Of a stretch of 64,000 nucleotides of DNA, positions 8,414 through 17,807 are shown one piece after another (position 1 is the first letter of the stretch; every line of letters starts with the position of its first letter). The position numbers were made by a program, and so were the translations under genes. Source of the stretch: Hyphomicrobiales bacterium (lineage in GTDB: Bacteria; Pseudomonadota; Alphaproteobacteria; Rhizobiales; Rhizobiaceae); the NCBI GenBank assembly GCA_900468805.1, contig UEIF01000022.1, positions 62,001 to 126,000 on the forward strand, read 5' to 3'. The notes beneath the pieces are model-generated. The model was not told the origin of the DNA and made no database searches. It saw nothing but the letters and a program-made list of their open reading frames with translations.

Positions 8414-11203
8414 ATGGCAAACGTCAGACAGCGCATCGTGCGGTTTCTCGCCTGGACGGCAGCAGCCGTCGTCACCCTCGCGGTCGTCGCCATTGCTGCG
8501 GTTGCGCTCATCGTCTGGTGGCTGATCGAACCGGATTCCAGCCAGTTCGGCCATGTCGAAGATGAGGCGAAGACAGCGCATCGCACTGTCGCGGAATTTC
8601 CCGGGGCGGGCGAGCCGTACTTCGCGGCAATGGACAAGGGCCTGCTGCTGTCGCCGGCAGCCGGCGCCGATTATCCCGCCGAGATCAAGGAGGTCGCCGC
8701 CGCCACCGGGCTCGATCCGGAAGCCGTCCGCCAGGCGGCGATCCGCGGGCAGAATGCCTGGATCGTCTGGACCGGCGGCAACGACCGCTTTTGGGATTTC
8801 GCCGCCCGCTCGACGATCGGCTCCTTCGATCTGCTGAAGACCATCTCGTCCCATCCGACGATGGCCTATGGCCGCGACAACCGCTTCCGTTATCTCGGAC
8901 TGGTCAACGAACCCTGCTACAATACCCCTGAGAGAGCGGATCCCGATCATTGGGGGCTGTGGCTCGATCAGCGCAAGAAAGACTGCGCTGCCGACAGTTT
9001 CGGCGGCAATGCCGAGGCGGACACCCGCTATCCCGGCGTGCAGATCGGCTCGCGCGGCACAACGGTCAAGGTGAAGGGCGAAGAGAAGAAGATCCCGGTC
9101 GGCTCCTACTACGGCGAGCCGACGGGCGTGATGGGCCTGCGCCTCTTCCCCAATCCCGATTTCGACAGCAAGGCCGCCGAACATTGGGATCCGCTGCGCT
9201 ACTACACCGATCCTTCATATTACAACGACAAGGATCTCGTGCGACCCTATCGTGTCGGCATGTCCTGCGCCTTCTGCCATGTTGGTCCCAATCCGATCAA
9301 TTCGCCGAAGAACGTCGAGAGCCCGGAATTCTCTGAAATCTCCTCCAATCCCGGCGCCCAGTATTTCTGGGTCGACCGCATCTTCTTCTGGAATACCAAA
9401 CCGCGCGCGGCGGCGGGGCAACCAGCTGAGAACGAGAGGAATTTCCTCTTCCAGCTGTTCCATACGAACCCGCCGGGCTCCCTCGATACCTCGCTGGTGT
9501 CGAGCGATTACATGAATAACCCCCGCACGATGAATGCTGTCTACGACGTCCTGGAGCGATTGCGCATCGGGGCGAAGACGGGCAAGGAAATCATCAAGGG
9601 AGACGAGAAGGACAACAAGCAGGCGCAAGACTATCCGCAGACCGCAGCCTTCGGTTCCCTCTACGACAAGGCAACGGGCACCGTCGCCTCGATGCGCGTC
9701 CTGAAGGACGGTGCCGATTCCGTCGGCACGCTCGGCGCCCTCAATCGCGTCTATCTCAATATCGGCCTCTTCAGCGAAGAATGGCTCCTGCATTTTCGCC
9801 CCTTCCTCGGCGGGCAGAAGATCTCGCCGATCCGCATCGCCGACGCCCAGAAGAACTCGGTCTACTGGCAGGCGACCGAAGCAATGACGCCTGATATGGC
9901 GATATTCTTCCTGGTCGCCGCCCGAGCCGATCACCTGAAGGACACGCCGGTCGGAGAAAAAGTGCTCGAAACGCGTGATCCGGCCGAGGTCGAGCGCGGG
10001 AAGATCGTCTTTGCCGAAAATTGCGCAGCCTGCCATTCGAGCAAGCAGCCGGTGCCGGCGCCCGACCTCGGCGTCGATCAGGGCATATGTGCCGGCGGCG
10101 GATCCGGCCCGCATTATCGCGAATGCTGGGACCGCTATTGGGCCTGGGCGCAGTCGGATGCCTTCAAGCGCGGCATGGTCAAACTCGTCACCGAAAAGGA
10201 TGCGGACGGAAAGGATTTCCTCGACGGCAATTACCTCTCGACCGAACGGCGCGTGCCGATGGATGTCGTGCGCACCAATGCCTGCAGTGCGATCGCGACC
10301 AACGGACTTTCGGGTGATATCTGGGATAATTTTACCTCCTCTACCTACAAGTCGCTGCCGCCGCCGCATGAGGTTACGGTCAATCATCCGGTTTCGGGCG
10401 CGGCAACGCCGCTGCAGGCGGCTGGCAACGGGCGCGGCTATCTGAGGCCGCCCTCGCTGGTCAGCCTCTGGTCGACCGCACCCTTCCTGCTCAACAATTC
10501 GGTCGGCCACGAGGACAGCTATTACGGCACCGACTACTATAATCAGGACCATGCCGGCGGCTACGGCACCGGTCGCGGCACCGCCTGCCCGGCGGCGGAC
10601 GCCGGCGATCCCTATCTGCCCTGCGTCGAAAACAGGCTGGGGGTCTTCGACCGGTCGATCCGCCAGATGCTTTCGCCGCAGACGCGCCGCATGGACAAAG
10701 TGACGGAAGCGCCGGTGCCGGGCTATATCTACCGCACCAGCGCTCCCTCCTGCCTCATCGTGCCGGCGGGCTTCGTGCCCGACAAGGTGCGGCCCTTCAC
10801 CGGCCTGCTGAACAAGGTCGCCGGCTGGGCCTTCAAGAAGGACGGCTCGATAACCATCGGCCCGTTCCCGGCCGGCTTCCCGGTCAATGCGCTGACCAAT
10901 ACCGAGCTGCTGCCGGACAATGACGAGGAGGACAAGTTTGCCAATTACAAGCGTCTGATCGCTAACGGTCCGGCGCTGATCGGCGCCTTCGCCGAGCTCG
11001 GCGGGCAATGCACGCCGGAGGAGCTTGCCGATCCCGCCGTGCTCGCCAATGCCGAGAAGGTGGTGCGCGACACCAAGCTCGTCGACCGCCTGGTGGGCTT
11101 GAGCAAATGCCCTGACTATGTGGTCAATGGCGGGCATGCATTCGGCGCCGATCTGCCGCAGCCGGACAAGAATGCTCTGATCTCCTATCTGAAGCAGTTC
11201 TGA
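8414..11203 (+). CDS. Large membrane-anchored di-heme cytochrome c (paralogue 3)
   Basis: At 929 residues this is nearly twice the size of the two smaller cytochromes. A membrane helix lies at about residues 12-38. Heme sites are C285-A-F-C288-H289 and C537-A-A-C540-H541. Where the smaller paralogues have Y-L-H-N-G-S-V, this one reads F-L-L-N-N-S-V (L693), so the conserved histidine is lost. Inserts rich in Tyr, Gly and paired cysteines follow (about 715-760). AGGAGG precedes the ATG at a good distance. The next gene starts two bases after the stop. The family (RoxA-like) is clear, but this member may differ in chemistry from its partners or act only in electron transfer. Confidence 0.78.
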   Translation: MANVRQRIVRFLAWTAAAVVTLAVVAIAAVALIVWWLIEPDSSQFGHVEDEAKTAHRTVAEFPGAGEPYFAAMDKGLLLSPAAGADYPAEIKEVAAATGLDPEAVRQAAIRGQNAWIVWTGGNDRFWDFAARSTIGSFDLLKTISSHPTMAYGRDNRFRYLGLVNEPCYNTPERADPDHWGLWLDQRKKDCAADSFGGNAEADTRYPGVQIGSRGTTVKVKGEEKKIPVGSYYGEPTGVMGLRLFPNPDFDSKAAEHWDPLRYYTDPSYYNDKDLVRPYRVGMSCAFCHVGPNPINSPKNVESPEFSEISSNPGAQYFWVDRIFFWNTKPRAAAGQPAENERNFLFQLFHTNPPGSLDTSLVSSDYMNNPRTMNAVYDVLERLRIGAKTGKEIIKGDEKDNKQAQDYPQTAAFGSLYDKATGTVASMRVLKDGADSVGTLGALNRVYLNIGLFSEEWLLHFRPFLGGQKISPIRIADAQKNSVYWQATEAMTPDMAIFFLVAARADHLKDTPVGEKVLETRDPAEVERGKIVFAENCAACHSSKQPVPAPDLGVDQGICAGGGSGPHYRECWDRYWAWAQSDAFKRGMVKLVTEKDADGKDFLDGNYLSTERRVPMDVVRTNACSAIATNGLSGDIWDNFTSSTYKSLPPPHEVTVNHPVSGAATPLQAAGNGRGYLRPPSLVSLWSTAPFLLNNSVGHEDSYYGTDYYNQDHAGGYGTGRGTACPAADAGDPYLPCVENRLGVFDRSIRQMLSPQTRRMDKVTEAPVPGYIYRTSAPSCLIVPAGFVPDKVRPFTGLLNKVAGWAFKKDGSITIGPFPAGFPVNALTNTELLPDNDEEDKFANYKRLIANGPALIGAFAELGGQCTPEELADPAVLANAEKVVRDTKLVDRLVGLSKCPDYVVNGGHAFGADLPQPDKNALISYLKQF

Positions 11204-11205
11204 CG

Positions 11206-13005
11206 ATGTCCGGCCGGCCGACCCAAGATTATATCGTCATCGGCAGCGGGGCAGGCGGTGCCGTCCTCGCTGCACGGCTTGCCGAAGAGGGCCGGACGGT
11301 GCTCGTCATCGAAGCCGGCGGCGATCCCCTGGCGAAGACGGACGACAGCTCCGACATGCCGCTTGCCGATGCCTGTCGCGTGCCGGCCTTTCATGCCTTT
11401 GCCTCGGAACATCCCGGCATGGCAGAGAACCATTGGGTGCGCCACTACGAAAATCAGGAGATGCAGGAGCGCGACTGGCGCTACTCCAAGGAAAAGGACG
11501 GCGTGCTTTATCCGCGTGTGCGCGGGCTCGGCGGCTGCACTGCCCATCATGCGATGATCATCGTCCGGCCCAATCATTGCGACTGGAACCACATCTTTGC
11601 GATCACCGGCGACGAAAGCTGGAAGGCCTCGCATATGCAGGGCTATTTCGAGCGTATCGAGCGCTGCCGATACCGCTTCTTCCTGTGGCGATGGCTTGCC
11701 GCCGCAACGGGTCTCAACCCGACGGGCCACGGATGGTGGGGGTGGATGACGACGGAACGAGCGCTGCCGCTGCGGGCCTTGCGCGACTGGCCGCTGTGGC
11801 GGGCGCTCTTGCGCTGCGTAGGTGCGGCCGCCGATGCCTTCGGCAAGCGGGGGTCCGATTGGGAGACGACCGAGATCGACCCGAACGATAACTGCAACTG
11901 GAACGTCGGCGCCTGTGGCGTGCGCGTCACCCCGCTTGCAACGCGCCGCCACACAAGGCACGGGCCGCGCGAGCGGCTGCTCGATGTGATGAAGCGACAC
12001 CCCGACCGCCTGACACTCCGCCTGAACACCACGGTCACGCGCATCGAATTTGACGGCAAGCGGGCGGTGGCAATTCGCTGCGTTGATGGGGATGGGCGGG
12101 AGGAGGTCCTTCGGGCCGGCCGCGAGATCATCCTGTCAGGCGGCGCCTTTGCCTCGCCCCAACTTCTGATGCTCTCTGGCATCGGCGATCCCGGCCATCT
12201 CAACGAACACAAGATTTCCGTCGTCGAGGCGCTTCCGGGTGTCGGGCGAAACCTGCAGGACCGTTACGAAGTCGGCGTCGTCAGCCGGGTGAACGAGCCC
12301 TGGTCGGCGCTAAAGGGCGTCACCTATACGACCCGCGACGCCCATTACCGACGGTGGCGCAGATTTCGTATCGGCAACTATACGAGCAACGGCGTCATGT
12401 TTTCCCTGACGCTGAAATCCCGCGACACGCTGAGCGAACCGGACCTGCATTGCTTCTCGCTGCTTGCCGATTTCCGCGGCTATTATCCTGACTATTCCGA
12501 GCGCATCCGGAAGTCGGATTACATGACCTGGGCGATCCTCAAGGCCTATACCGAAAATCAGGGCGGAACGGTGCGGCTGAGAAGTGCCGATCCCGCGGCC
12601 CTGCCTGCTGTCGTATTTCATTCCTTCTTCGAGGGAACCGGCAATTACGACCTCGACCTTGATGCCGTCGTCCATGCCATCCGCTTTGTCAGGAAGGTCA
12701 ACGATGCGATGGACGATCTCATCGCAAGCGAAGAAGAGCCTGGCCGGCAGAACGAGAGTGACGAGGCGCTTCGCGGCTATGTCGCGGAAAACGCCTGGGG
12801 CCATCATGCCTGCGGCACCTGCGCCATCGGCCCCCGCGACAAAGGGGGCGTGATCGACAGCAGATTCAGGGTGCACGGCGTCGAAGGCCTGCGCGTGGTC
12901 GATGCTTCCGTCTTCCCGCGGATCCCAGGCTATTTTCTGGCCACGGCCGTCTACATGATCGCCGAGAAGGCGGCCGATGTCATTCTCTCCGAGCGATATT
13001 CGTGA
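11206..13005 (+). CDS. GMC-family FAD oxidoreductase (operon member)
   Basis: A 599-residue flavoprotein of the glucose-methanol-choline family, which oxidises alcohols to aldehydes or ketones. The dinucleotide-binding fold (IVIGSGAGGAVLAARLAEEG, then VIEAGGD) is at residues 10-39. LGGCTAHHAM corresponds to the family's FAD-contact segment at about 107. SGGAFASPQLLMLSGIGDP is the second GMC signature, at about 311-329. The C-terminal end has HHACGTCAIG and LRVVDASVFPRIP but then G575-Y-F-L-A-T-A, where most members have G-N-x-N-A-P, so the usual active-site asparagine is missing. There is no signal peptide. It lies two bases after the large cytochrome gene and overlaps the start of the lipase gene. 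Its likely role is oxidation of a hydroxylated lipid or sterol-like alcohol, by inference. Confidence 0.82.
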   Translation: MSGRPTQDYIVIGSGAGGAVLAARLAEEGRTVLVIEAGGDPLAKTDDSSDMPLADACRVPAFHAFASEHPGMAENHWVRHYENQEMQERDWRYSKEKDGVLYPRVRGLGGCTAHHAMIIVRPNHCDWNHIFAITGDESWKASHMQGYFERIERCRYRFFLWRWLAAATGLNPTGHGWWGWMTTERALPLRALRDWPLWRALLRCVGAAADAFGKRGSDWETTEIDPNDNCNWNVGACGVRVTPLATRRHTRHGPRERLLDVMKRHPDRLTLRLNTTVTRIEFDGKRAVAIRCVDGDGREEVLRAGREIILSGGAFASPQLLMLSGIGDPGHLNEHKISVVEALPGVGRNLQDRYEVGVVSRVNEPWSALKGVTYTTRDAHYRRWRRFRIGNYTSNGVMFSLTLKSRDTLSEPDLHCFSLLADFRGYYPDYSERIRKSDYMTWAILKAYTENQGGTVRLRSADPAALPAVVFHSFFEGTGNYDLDLDAVVHAIRFVRKVNDAMDDLIASEEEPGRQNESDEALRGYVAENAWGHHACGTCAIGPRDKGGVIDSRFRVHGVEGLRVVDASVFPRIPGYFLATAVYMIAEKAADVILSERYS

Positions 13006-15902
13006 CTGGAACCACGCCGATGGATGAACAAGAGAGCAAGTCGGAATCCAGTGCATACAACTGGCTGGGCGAACGAGTAAGGGCTTTCGTTCGCTTGTGG
13101 CGACGGTTCGATGCCTGGCTCAATCAGCCGTTGCCAGCGGGGCGCCGCCTCGCCTGGCGATGGCTGGCGCCGGACGGCTATGCCTGGTTCGTTCCCGTAC
13201 TTGCCGGCGTTCTTGTGCTCGCGATGGCGCTTGGTCCGACGATCGAGACGCGTTGGGGCAATCTCGGGCTGCTTGCCATCGGCTTCCTGTCTCTCTTTGC
13301 ATTGAATCTGGCTTGCGCCCGACATCCGGTGTTTAACCAGTATCTGCTTGCCGGGCAGCTCGTCATCCTTGTCGCAGTGGCCGTACTCGTCATTGTCAGT
13401 TCGCATCCGGAGGCCTATGGCACGATGACGGTGCGGCCGCGACTGCATATCGGTGTCGCGATTGCCTTTGCGCTGATCATTGCCCTGAGCATTGCCTGGT
13501 TGATCTCGTTGACCTTATTCCGCGCCAACGCGGGAGGTGGTCTCGCCGACAGTCTTGCAAGGGTGGAGCTTTTTCTACCGAAGAACCGTTACGATTTCAT
13601 GGGACGTGGTCCGCTTGCCGCTCTGGCATCAGCCTTCACCATTGCTCCAATCCGCTATCCCATCGAGATCCTTCTGCCTGGATCACTGCTGACATTGTTC
13701 GTGCCGGACCATTATCTCTGGTACGCCTTCTTCCTGACGGCGATTGCCTGCTGGTTCGCGATTTTTCTGGGCATCCTCTTCGAGCGATTGATGGAGATCC
13801 TGCTGACCATCGGGCGCCTTTTCTTCATAGGTCCGCAACGGGCCATCAGCGTCCTGGTCATCGTCGTCGCGGTCCTTCGCCTCGCGGACGTTCACTACAT
13901 CACCTATCTCTTCAACGCCGGCTCTGGAGGCTACGGTAACACGACGATCATGCGCTATATCGCGCTCGCCTATGCGCTTGCCTGGTATTACGCCTTCTGG
14001 TGCGACCACTTCGTCGCGCGCCGGGTCATCCGCCTGATGGACAAGGACCGGCGCGCCATTACCCCGGTCGAGATCGACTATGACTATGAAGGGCCCGAGA
14101 CCCTGAGCACGGTGCGGAACCGTGGTCGCAAAATCGCGCTGCATGGCGCCGGACGACTGAAGATCGAAGGCCTCTATGAGGATCGGTACGAGAAGCAGAC
14201 GAAAGCCACATCCAACAGGGCGATTCAGTTCATGACGCCTGCGGAAGTTCTCACGCAATTTCGCACCCAGCTGGAACGTCTGCCCGCGGATCAGGCCCCG
14301 GCCGGCGATCTGCTGGCGAGCCTGCGCAATTTCCAGCGGTCGACGCTCGTCTATCCCGTGCTTGTCGGCGCCCTGGCTTATGGTCTTCTGGGTGGCCCCC
14401 TTTACTTCACCTTCAAACGGGCGGTGCAGCCTGCGGAACTGGCGATCCGCTCCGACAGGCACGTAAGCAAGCAGCCGGCAGCTCTGTTGTTTGAAAGCGG
14501 CCAACCGAACGGCAGCTGCAATCCGCTCTTGCCCACCACGCCGAGAATTGCCCTTGTCGCTTCCGGCGGCGGCACGCGTGCGGCGATCTATACCGCCTCG
14601 CTTCTGCGCGGCCTTGCCGAGCACGACCAGATCTGCAACGTCGTGCTGGTCAGCGGCGTGTCAGGTGGCAGTGCTGCGCTTGGCTATTTTGCGCTCCACG
14701 AGCAGGAACTGCGGCGACCGCTTGCAAACATGGACAAGGACGCTTGGGACGATTTTTCGCAGGCCATGGCGTTGCCTTTCATCGAATATGCCATCGACGG
14801 CGCAAGCGATATGCGCATCGCCCTTGGACGCTGGCACTGGGCTCAGTCGACCTGCGATGAAGCCAAGATGCCGGACCAAAGTGTCCAGGGCTGGATGCCT
14901 GCACGGTCGCGACTGGGTGCCATTCTCGCTGAATCCTTCGTCTGCCATATGGGGGCGGCGACGATGGAGGAGCCGTCTTTCGGCCTCATGCTCAATACGG
15001 CGATCGTCGGATCTTTTCCCGACCCGCGCCGTCCGTGCAAGGAGGGGGTGGGACTCTCCCTCGCCAGGGGAGCAACGGCATGCCGAGACTTTCTCGATGC
15101 GGCCGGGGCGGGTGGCCGGCTGGTGCTGACCAATCTTGCAGCGCCTGTATCGGTGGTATCGGATGGTTCACTGCGCATGCAGATCGTTACGCTCGACAAT
15201 GCTGATATATCGATCGCGCGTGCGGCGGCATTGAGTGCCAACTTTCCGCCGGTGTTTCCGGACGCTGCAATCGATGTTGAAGCTCCGGGCCAACCGCAAA
15301 CCCGATATTGGGTCACTGATGGTGGAGCCGTCGAGAACCGCGGCGCCATGACACTCTACTATGCCATCCGAGGCGCGCTTCAAACCTCCCTGCAGCCATC
15401 GCAGACATTGCCGCCCTTGCATGTCGTCATCGCCGATGTTTCGGCTTCGGCCGGTCGCTACAGCGAGAGCTTCGGGTTTGGTTCGGTTCTCGGCGCCGGC
15501 GGCCAACTGGGCCTGGGTCTCGAGACGGAACTCCGCTCGGCAATCGAGAAACTGTATTGCGACCATCAGTCCGAGGCCAACATACACGAGATCGCCATGC
15601 CACCTGTTTTCCGGGACGGCGGGATCGGGACGCACTGGCTTCTTCCCAATTCGCTATCGTTCGCCAATCCGTCCAACCAGTCAGAAACCAGCGTCCTCTC
15701 TGCTAAGGACGTCGAAACGCTCGTTCTGACACTACACAACGAAATAACCGAGGCATACCAGGACGAGGTCGCGGCCGAGAGGGTCAAGGTTTGGGCTCGA
15801 GACGACAAAGTTTCGAAGCATGATGCAAATTGGAAATCACTGCTCGCCGCCCTTGCGGCAACTCAAAGCGGACAAGGTTGCCAAACATTCAAAGAGAAAT
15901 GA
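13002..15902 (+). CDS. Integral-membrane patatin-like phospholipase
   Basis: A 966-residue protein with a multi-helix membrane domain (several hydrophobic segments between about residues 50 and 340, and another near 450-465), followed by a patatin catalytic domain. The oxyanion loop is S521-G-G-G-T-R, the nucleophile motif is G-V-S554-G-G-S, and the catalytic aspartate is D773 in TDGG: the Ser-Asp dyad of patatin lipases. The family releases fatty acids from phospholipids or other acyl lipids. The GTG at 13002 overlaps the upstream TGA; an ATG at 13020 is the alternative start. It closes the operon. Fusion of a long membrane domain to patatin suggests that it works directly on bilayer lipids. 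Confidence 0.82.
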   Translation: MTGTTPMDEQESKSESSAYNWLGERVRAFVRLWRRFDAWLNQPLPAGRRLAWRWLAPDGYAWFVPVLAGVLVLAMALGPTIETRWGNLGLLAIGFLSLFALNLACARHPVFNQYLLAGQLVILVAVAVLVIVSSHPEAYGTMTVRPRLHIGVAIAFALIIALSIAWLISLTLFRANAGGGLADSLARVELFLPKNRYDFMGRGPLAALASAFTIAPIRYPIEILLPGSLLTLFVPDHYLWYAFFLTAIACWFAIFLGILFERLMEILLTIGRLFFIGPQRAISVLVIVVAVLRLADVHYITYLFNAGSGGYGNTTIMRYIALAYALAWYYAFWCDHFVARRVIRLMDKDRRAITPVEIDYDYEGPETLSTVRNRGRKIALHGAGRLKIEGLYEDRYEKQTKATSNRAIQFMTPAEVLTQFRTQLERLPADQAPAGDLLASLRNFQRSTLVYPVLVGALAYGLLGGPLYFTFKRAVQPAELAIRSDRHVSKQPAALLFESGQPNGSCNPLLPTTPRIALVASGGGTRAAIYTASLLRGLAEHDQICNVVLVSGVSGGSAALGYFALHEQELRRPLANMDKDAWDDFSQAMALPFIEYAIDGASDMRIALGRWHWAQSTCDEAKMPDQSVQGWMPARSRLGAILAESFVCHMGAATMEEPSFGLMLNTAIVGSFPDPRRPCKEGVGLSLARGATACRDFLDAAGAGGRLVLTNLAAPVSVVSDGSLRMQIVTLDNADISIARAAALSANFPPVFPDAAIDVEAPGQPQTRYWVTDGGAVENRGAMTLYYAIRGALQTSLQPSQTLPPLHVVIADVSASAGRYSESFGFGSVLGAGGQLGLGLETELRSAIEKLYCDHQSEANIHEIAMPPVFRDGGIGTHWLLPNSLSFANPSNQSETSVLSAKDVETLVLTLHNEITEAYQDEVAAERVKVWARDDKVSKHDANWKSLLAALAATQSGQGCQTFKEK

Positions 15903-16018
15903 AGGAAGAACGGAAGGTCAAGCGGCCCAAGCCGGCGGGCATGCGACCCGTTGGGTGGCGACGCCAAACTGCCAACGACAGGCTTTCGAGCTGAAACACG
16001 TGTTGTGTCGTCGGATCG

Positions 16019-16378
16019 CTATCGACCCAGGCAGACATATCCGCGGGCGCCATGGAAGCATACGCTGCCGCGCCCTCCGCCGGGGATACCCGAAACGCGA
16101 TCGAGAAACCGGGAGTTGACCCAGCCGTTGCGCGAATGCCGTGATTGTATGTGGCGCCACCTGCGCGCCGACGAGCAGCGGGTGACGTTCACCCTGTCTC
16201 CTCTGCGCACCTGGCCGACCGCACGATAGGAGGTGCCGGGTCCCGATCGCACCTGAGTGGCCGCAGTCACGCGGGCGGTGGCGGCTTCGGCGGGAGGGGC
16301 TCCGGTCAAGGCGACGACCCCTGCGAGGAAGCCGGTTGCAGCTAACTGAACTATATTCGCAGTTGTCTCCCTCGCCAC
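16019..16378 (-). CDS. Exported SH3b-domain protein
   Basis: A 119-residue small envelope protein. A signal peptide runs to about A32, ending P-A-E-A-A. An SH3-like domain (SH3b) follows at about residues 35-95, recognisable by VRSGPGTSYRAVGQVRRGDRV and a final NGWVNSRFL. SH3b domains usually bind peptidoglycan or other wall components. The start used is the GTG at 16378; no strong Shine-Dalgarno is visible. It converges on the lipase operon and lies downstream of the GH28 gene on the same strand, 29 bases apart. A functional link to either is doubtful. Confidence 0.65.
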   Translation of the reverse strand: MARETTANIVQLAATGFLAGVVALTGAPPAEAATARVTAATQVRSGPGTSYRAVGQVRRGDRVNVTRCSSARRWRHIQSRHSRNGWVNSRFLDRVSGIPGGGRGSVCFHGARGYVCLGR

Positions 16379-16407
16379 ACATCCGGCGCGATATCAGGCG
16401 TTCTGCC

Positions 16408-17718
16408 TCACGCGTCACCACCAAGGATGACGCGCTCGTGCGCATTCCAGCCCCGAGGAAGAGGGACCGGTCTATTCGTCGCCACGTCCTCGATAACCAA
16501 GCCGGACACATTGTGCGCAAAGAACCCCGGCATGCCTCCCGGGTAGTCGACCAGGCCGATGATCTTTCCGTCTGTCCCTCGCAGCCAGGCATTGCCGCGC
16601 CCCTCGACGTCCTTGGGCGGGGAGAGGTCGACGCTGGTGGGACGCAGGTCATATTGCTGGGCAGTTCCCAGCGGGCCTTCCTGCATCGTCAATTGAATAT
16701 TGCATAGGGTGATCCCCGCAATCCCGCCACTTGCCTCCGCGAAGAGATTGATGGGCCCGTGGCAGCGGCCTCTGACGTTCTCAACGCGCACATTGCTGAC
16801 GATCCCAGCGGGCAGCTCGGGCCGGCGATCGAGTTGCGTAATTGTCAGCGGCTCACCCGAGCCCCAGAAGCCATCGGGCGTTTCGTGGCAATCAACCTCT
16901 ATATCCGAGAAGACAATGCTGTCGATCGTTCCGCCATCACGCGAAAAAATGCCGAGGCCGCGGTTCGAATCCTGGATTCTGCAATGAACGAAACGAACGT
17001 CGCGGATGTCGCCGAAACTCTCCGTGCCTATCTTCAACGCGCAACTGTTGCTCTCGACAACGCAATCCGAGACATCGATCTTCTCGCAGCGTCCGATGCC
17101 CTTTTCGCTCCGACTGGTCTTGAGGCAGATGCCGTCATCAGCCGTGTTGATGACGACCTGACTCACGGCAACGTTCACGCAGCTATCTATGACAATCCCA
17201 TCCGTATTAGGGAGCTGTCGATTGTTGAACACTTTCATGCTGTTGACGATCACATCGCGGCAGCGGACGAGGTGGACCGTCCACATCGGGGAATCCTCGA
17301 TGACGAAGCCTTCGAGCCTGACATTGCTGCAGTCTTCGAGCACCAGAACCCTCGGGCGCTTTTCGCTCGGCGTGTAGGTGCCGACTGTCTCATCGAAGCC
17401 GGTGTTGAAAGCGCCACCTGAGGCAACGATCGTACCGTTGCCCAATATCGCGACATCATGGGCGCCATGCGCCACAATGTAGGCACGGTCCGATCCCTCG
17501 GCGATCACACTCACCGAATTTTCGGCGTAAAGCTCGTAGTCGGCAACGAACTCGAGTGTCGCGCCCACCTCAAACGACAGGGTTATGCCGCTGCCAAGAC
17601 GGATTGGTCCCGTGAGGTGCCGCCCGCTTCGCAACAGAAGAGTTCCCCCACCGACGGCGGTCAGCCTGTCGATGAGTTGCTGCAGATCAGCGCCATTTGC
17701 TTCGACGGAAATATCCAT
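16408..17718 (-). CDS. Glycoside hydrolase family 28-like protein (polygalacturonase fold)
   Basis: A 436-residue right-handed beta-helix protein of the pectin-hydrolase family. The family's acidic residues are present: D173 in NTDG and D194/D195 in ADDG. The usual G-H-G motif is replaced by a stretch reading SNSCALKIG, which recalls the divergent exo-acting or rhamnogalacturonan-type members. There is no signal peptide, so it should act in the cytoplasm on imported oligosaccharides. GAGGAG lies seven bases before the ATG. It is transcribed away from the importer operon across a short region holding two candidate ROK operators. The probable job is trimming an imported uronic-acid or rhamnose-containing oligosaccharide. 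Confidence 0.78.
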   Translation of the reverse strand: MDISVEANGADLQQLIDRLTAVGGGTLLLRSGRHLTGPIRLGSGITLSFEVGATLEFVADYELYAENSVSVIAEGSDRAYIVAHGAHDVAILGNGTIVASGGAFNTGFDETVGTYTPSEKRPRVLVLEDCSNVRLEGFVIEDSPMWTVHLVRCRDVIVNSMKVFNNRQLPNTDGIVIDSCVNVAVSQVVINTADDGICLKTSRSEKGIGRCEKIDVSDCVVESNSCALKIGTESFGDIRDVRFVHCRIQDSNRGLGIFSRDGGTIDSIVFSDIEVDCHETPDGFWGSGEPLTITQLDRRPELPAGIVSNVRVENVRGRCHGPINLFAEASGGIAGITLCNIQLTMQEGPLGTAQQYDLRPTSVDLSPPKDVEGRGNAWLRGTDGKIIGLVDYPGGMPGFFAHNVSGLVIEDVATNRPVPLPRGWNAHERVILGGDA

Positions 17719-17762
17719 TGGGTCTCCTCTCGCTTTCGAAACAACTAAGCTGTCGCAATTTA

Positions 17763-17779
17763 TTCGTCAACAGGACGAA
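17763..17779. promoter_or_regulatory. Candidate ROK-repressor operator O1
   Basis: Perfect inverted repeat TTCGTC-N5-GACGAA between the GH28 gene and the importer operon, followed by CTAAAT. It overlaps a possible -35 (TTGACG) of the GH28 promoter on the minus strand. Confidence 0.6.
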
Positions 17780-17807
17780 CTAAATGGACGCGCTCGATGT
17801 TGTTGTA

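Noticed and set aside
9215..11137. A 640-codon open frame on the minus strand.
   Set aside because: It mirrors the large cytochrome gene; its protein has no recognisable family and is rich in shadow composition, while the plus-strand frame has heme motifs and coupled neighbours.
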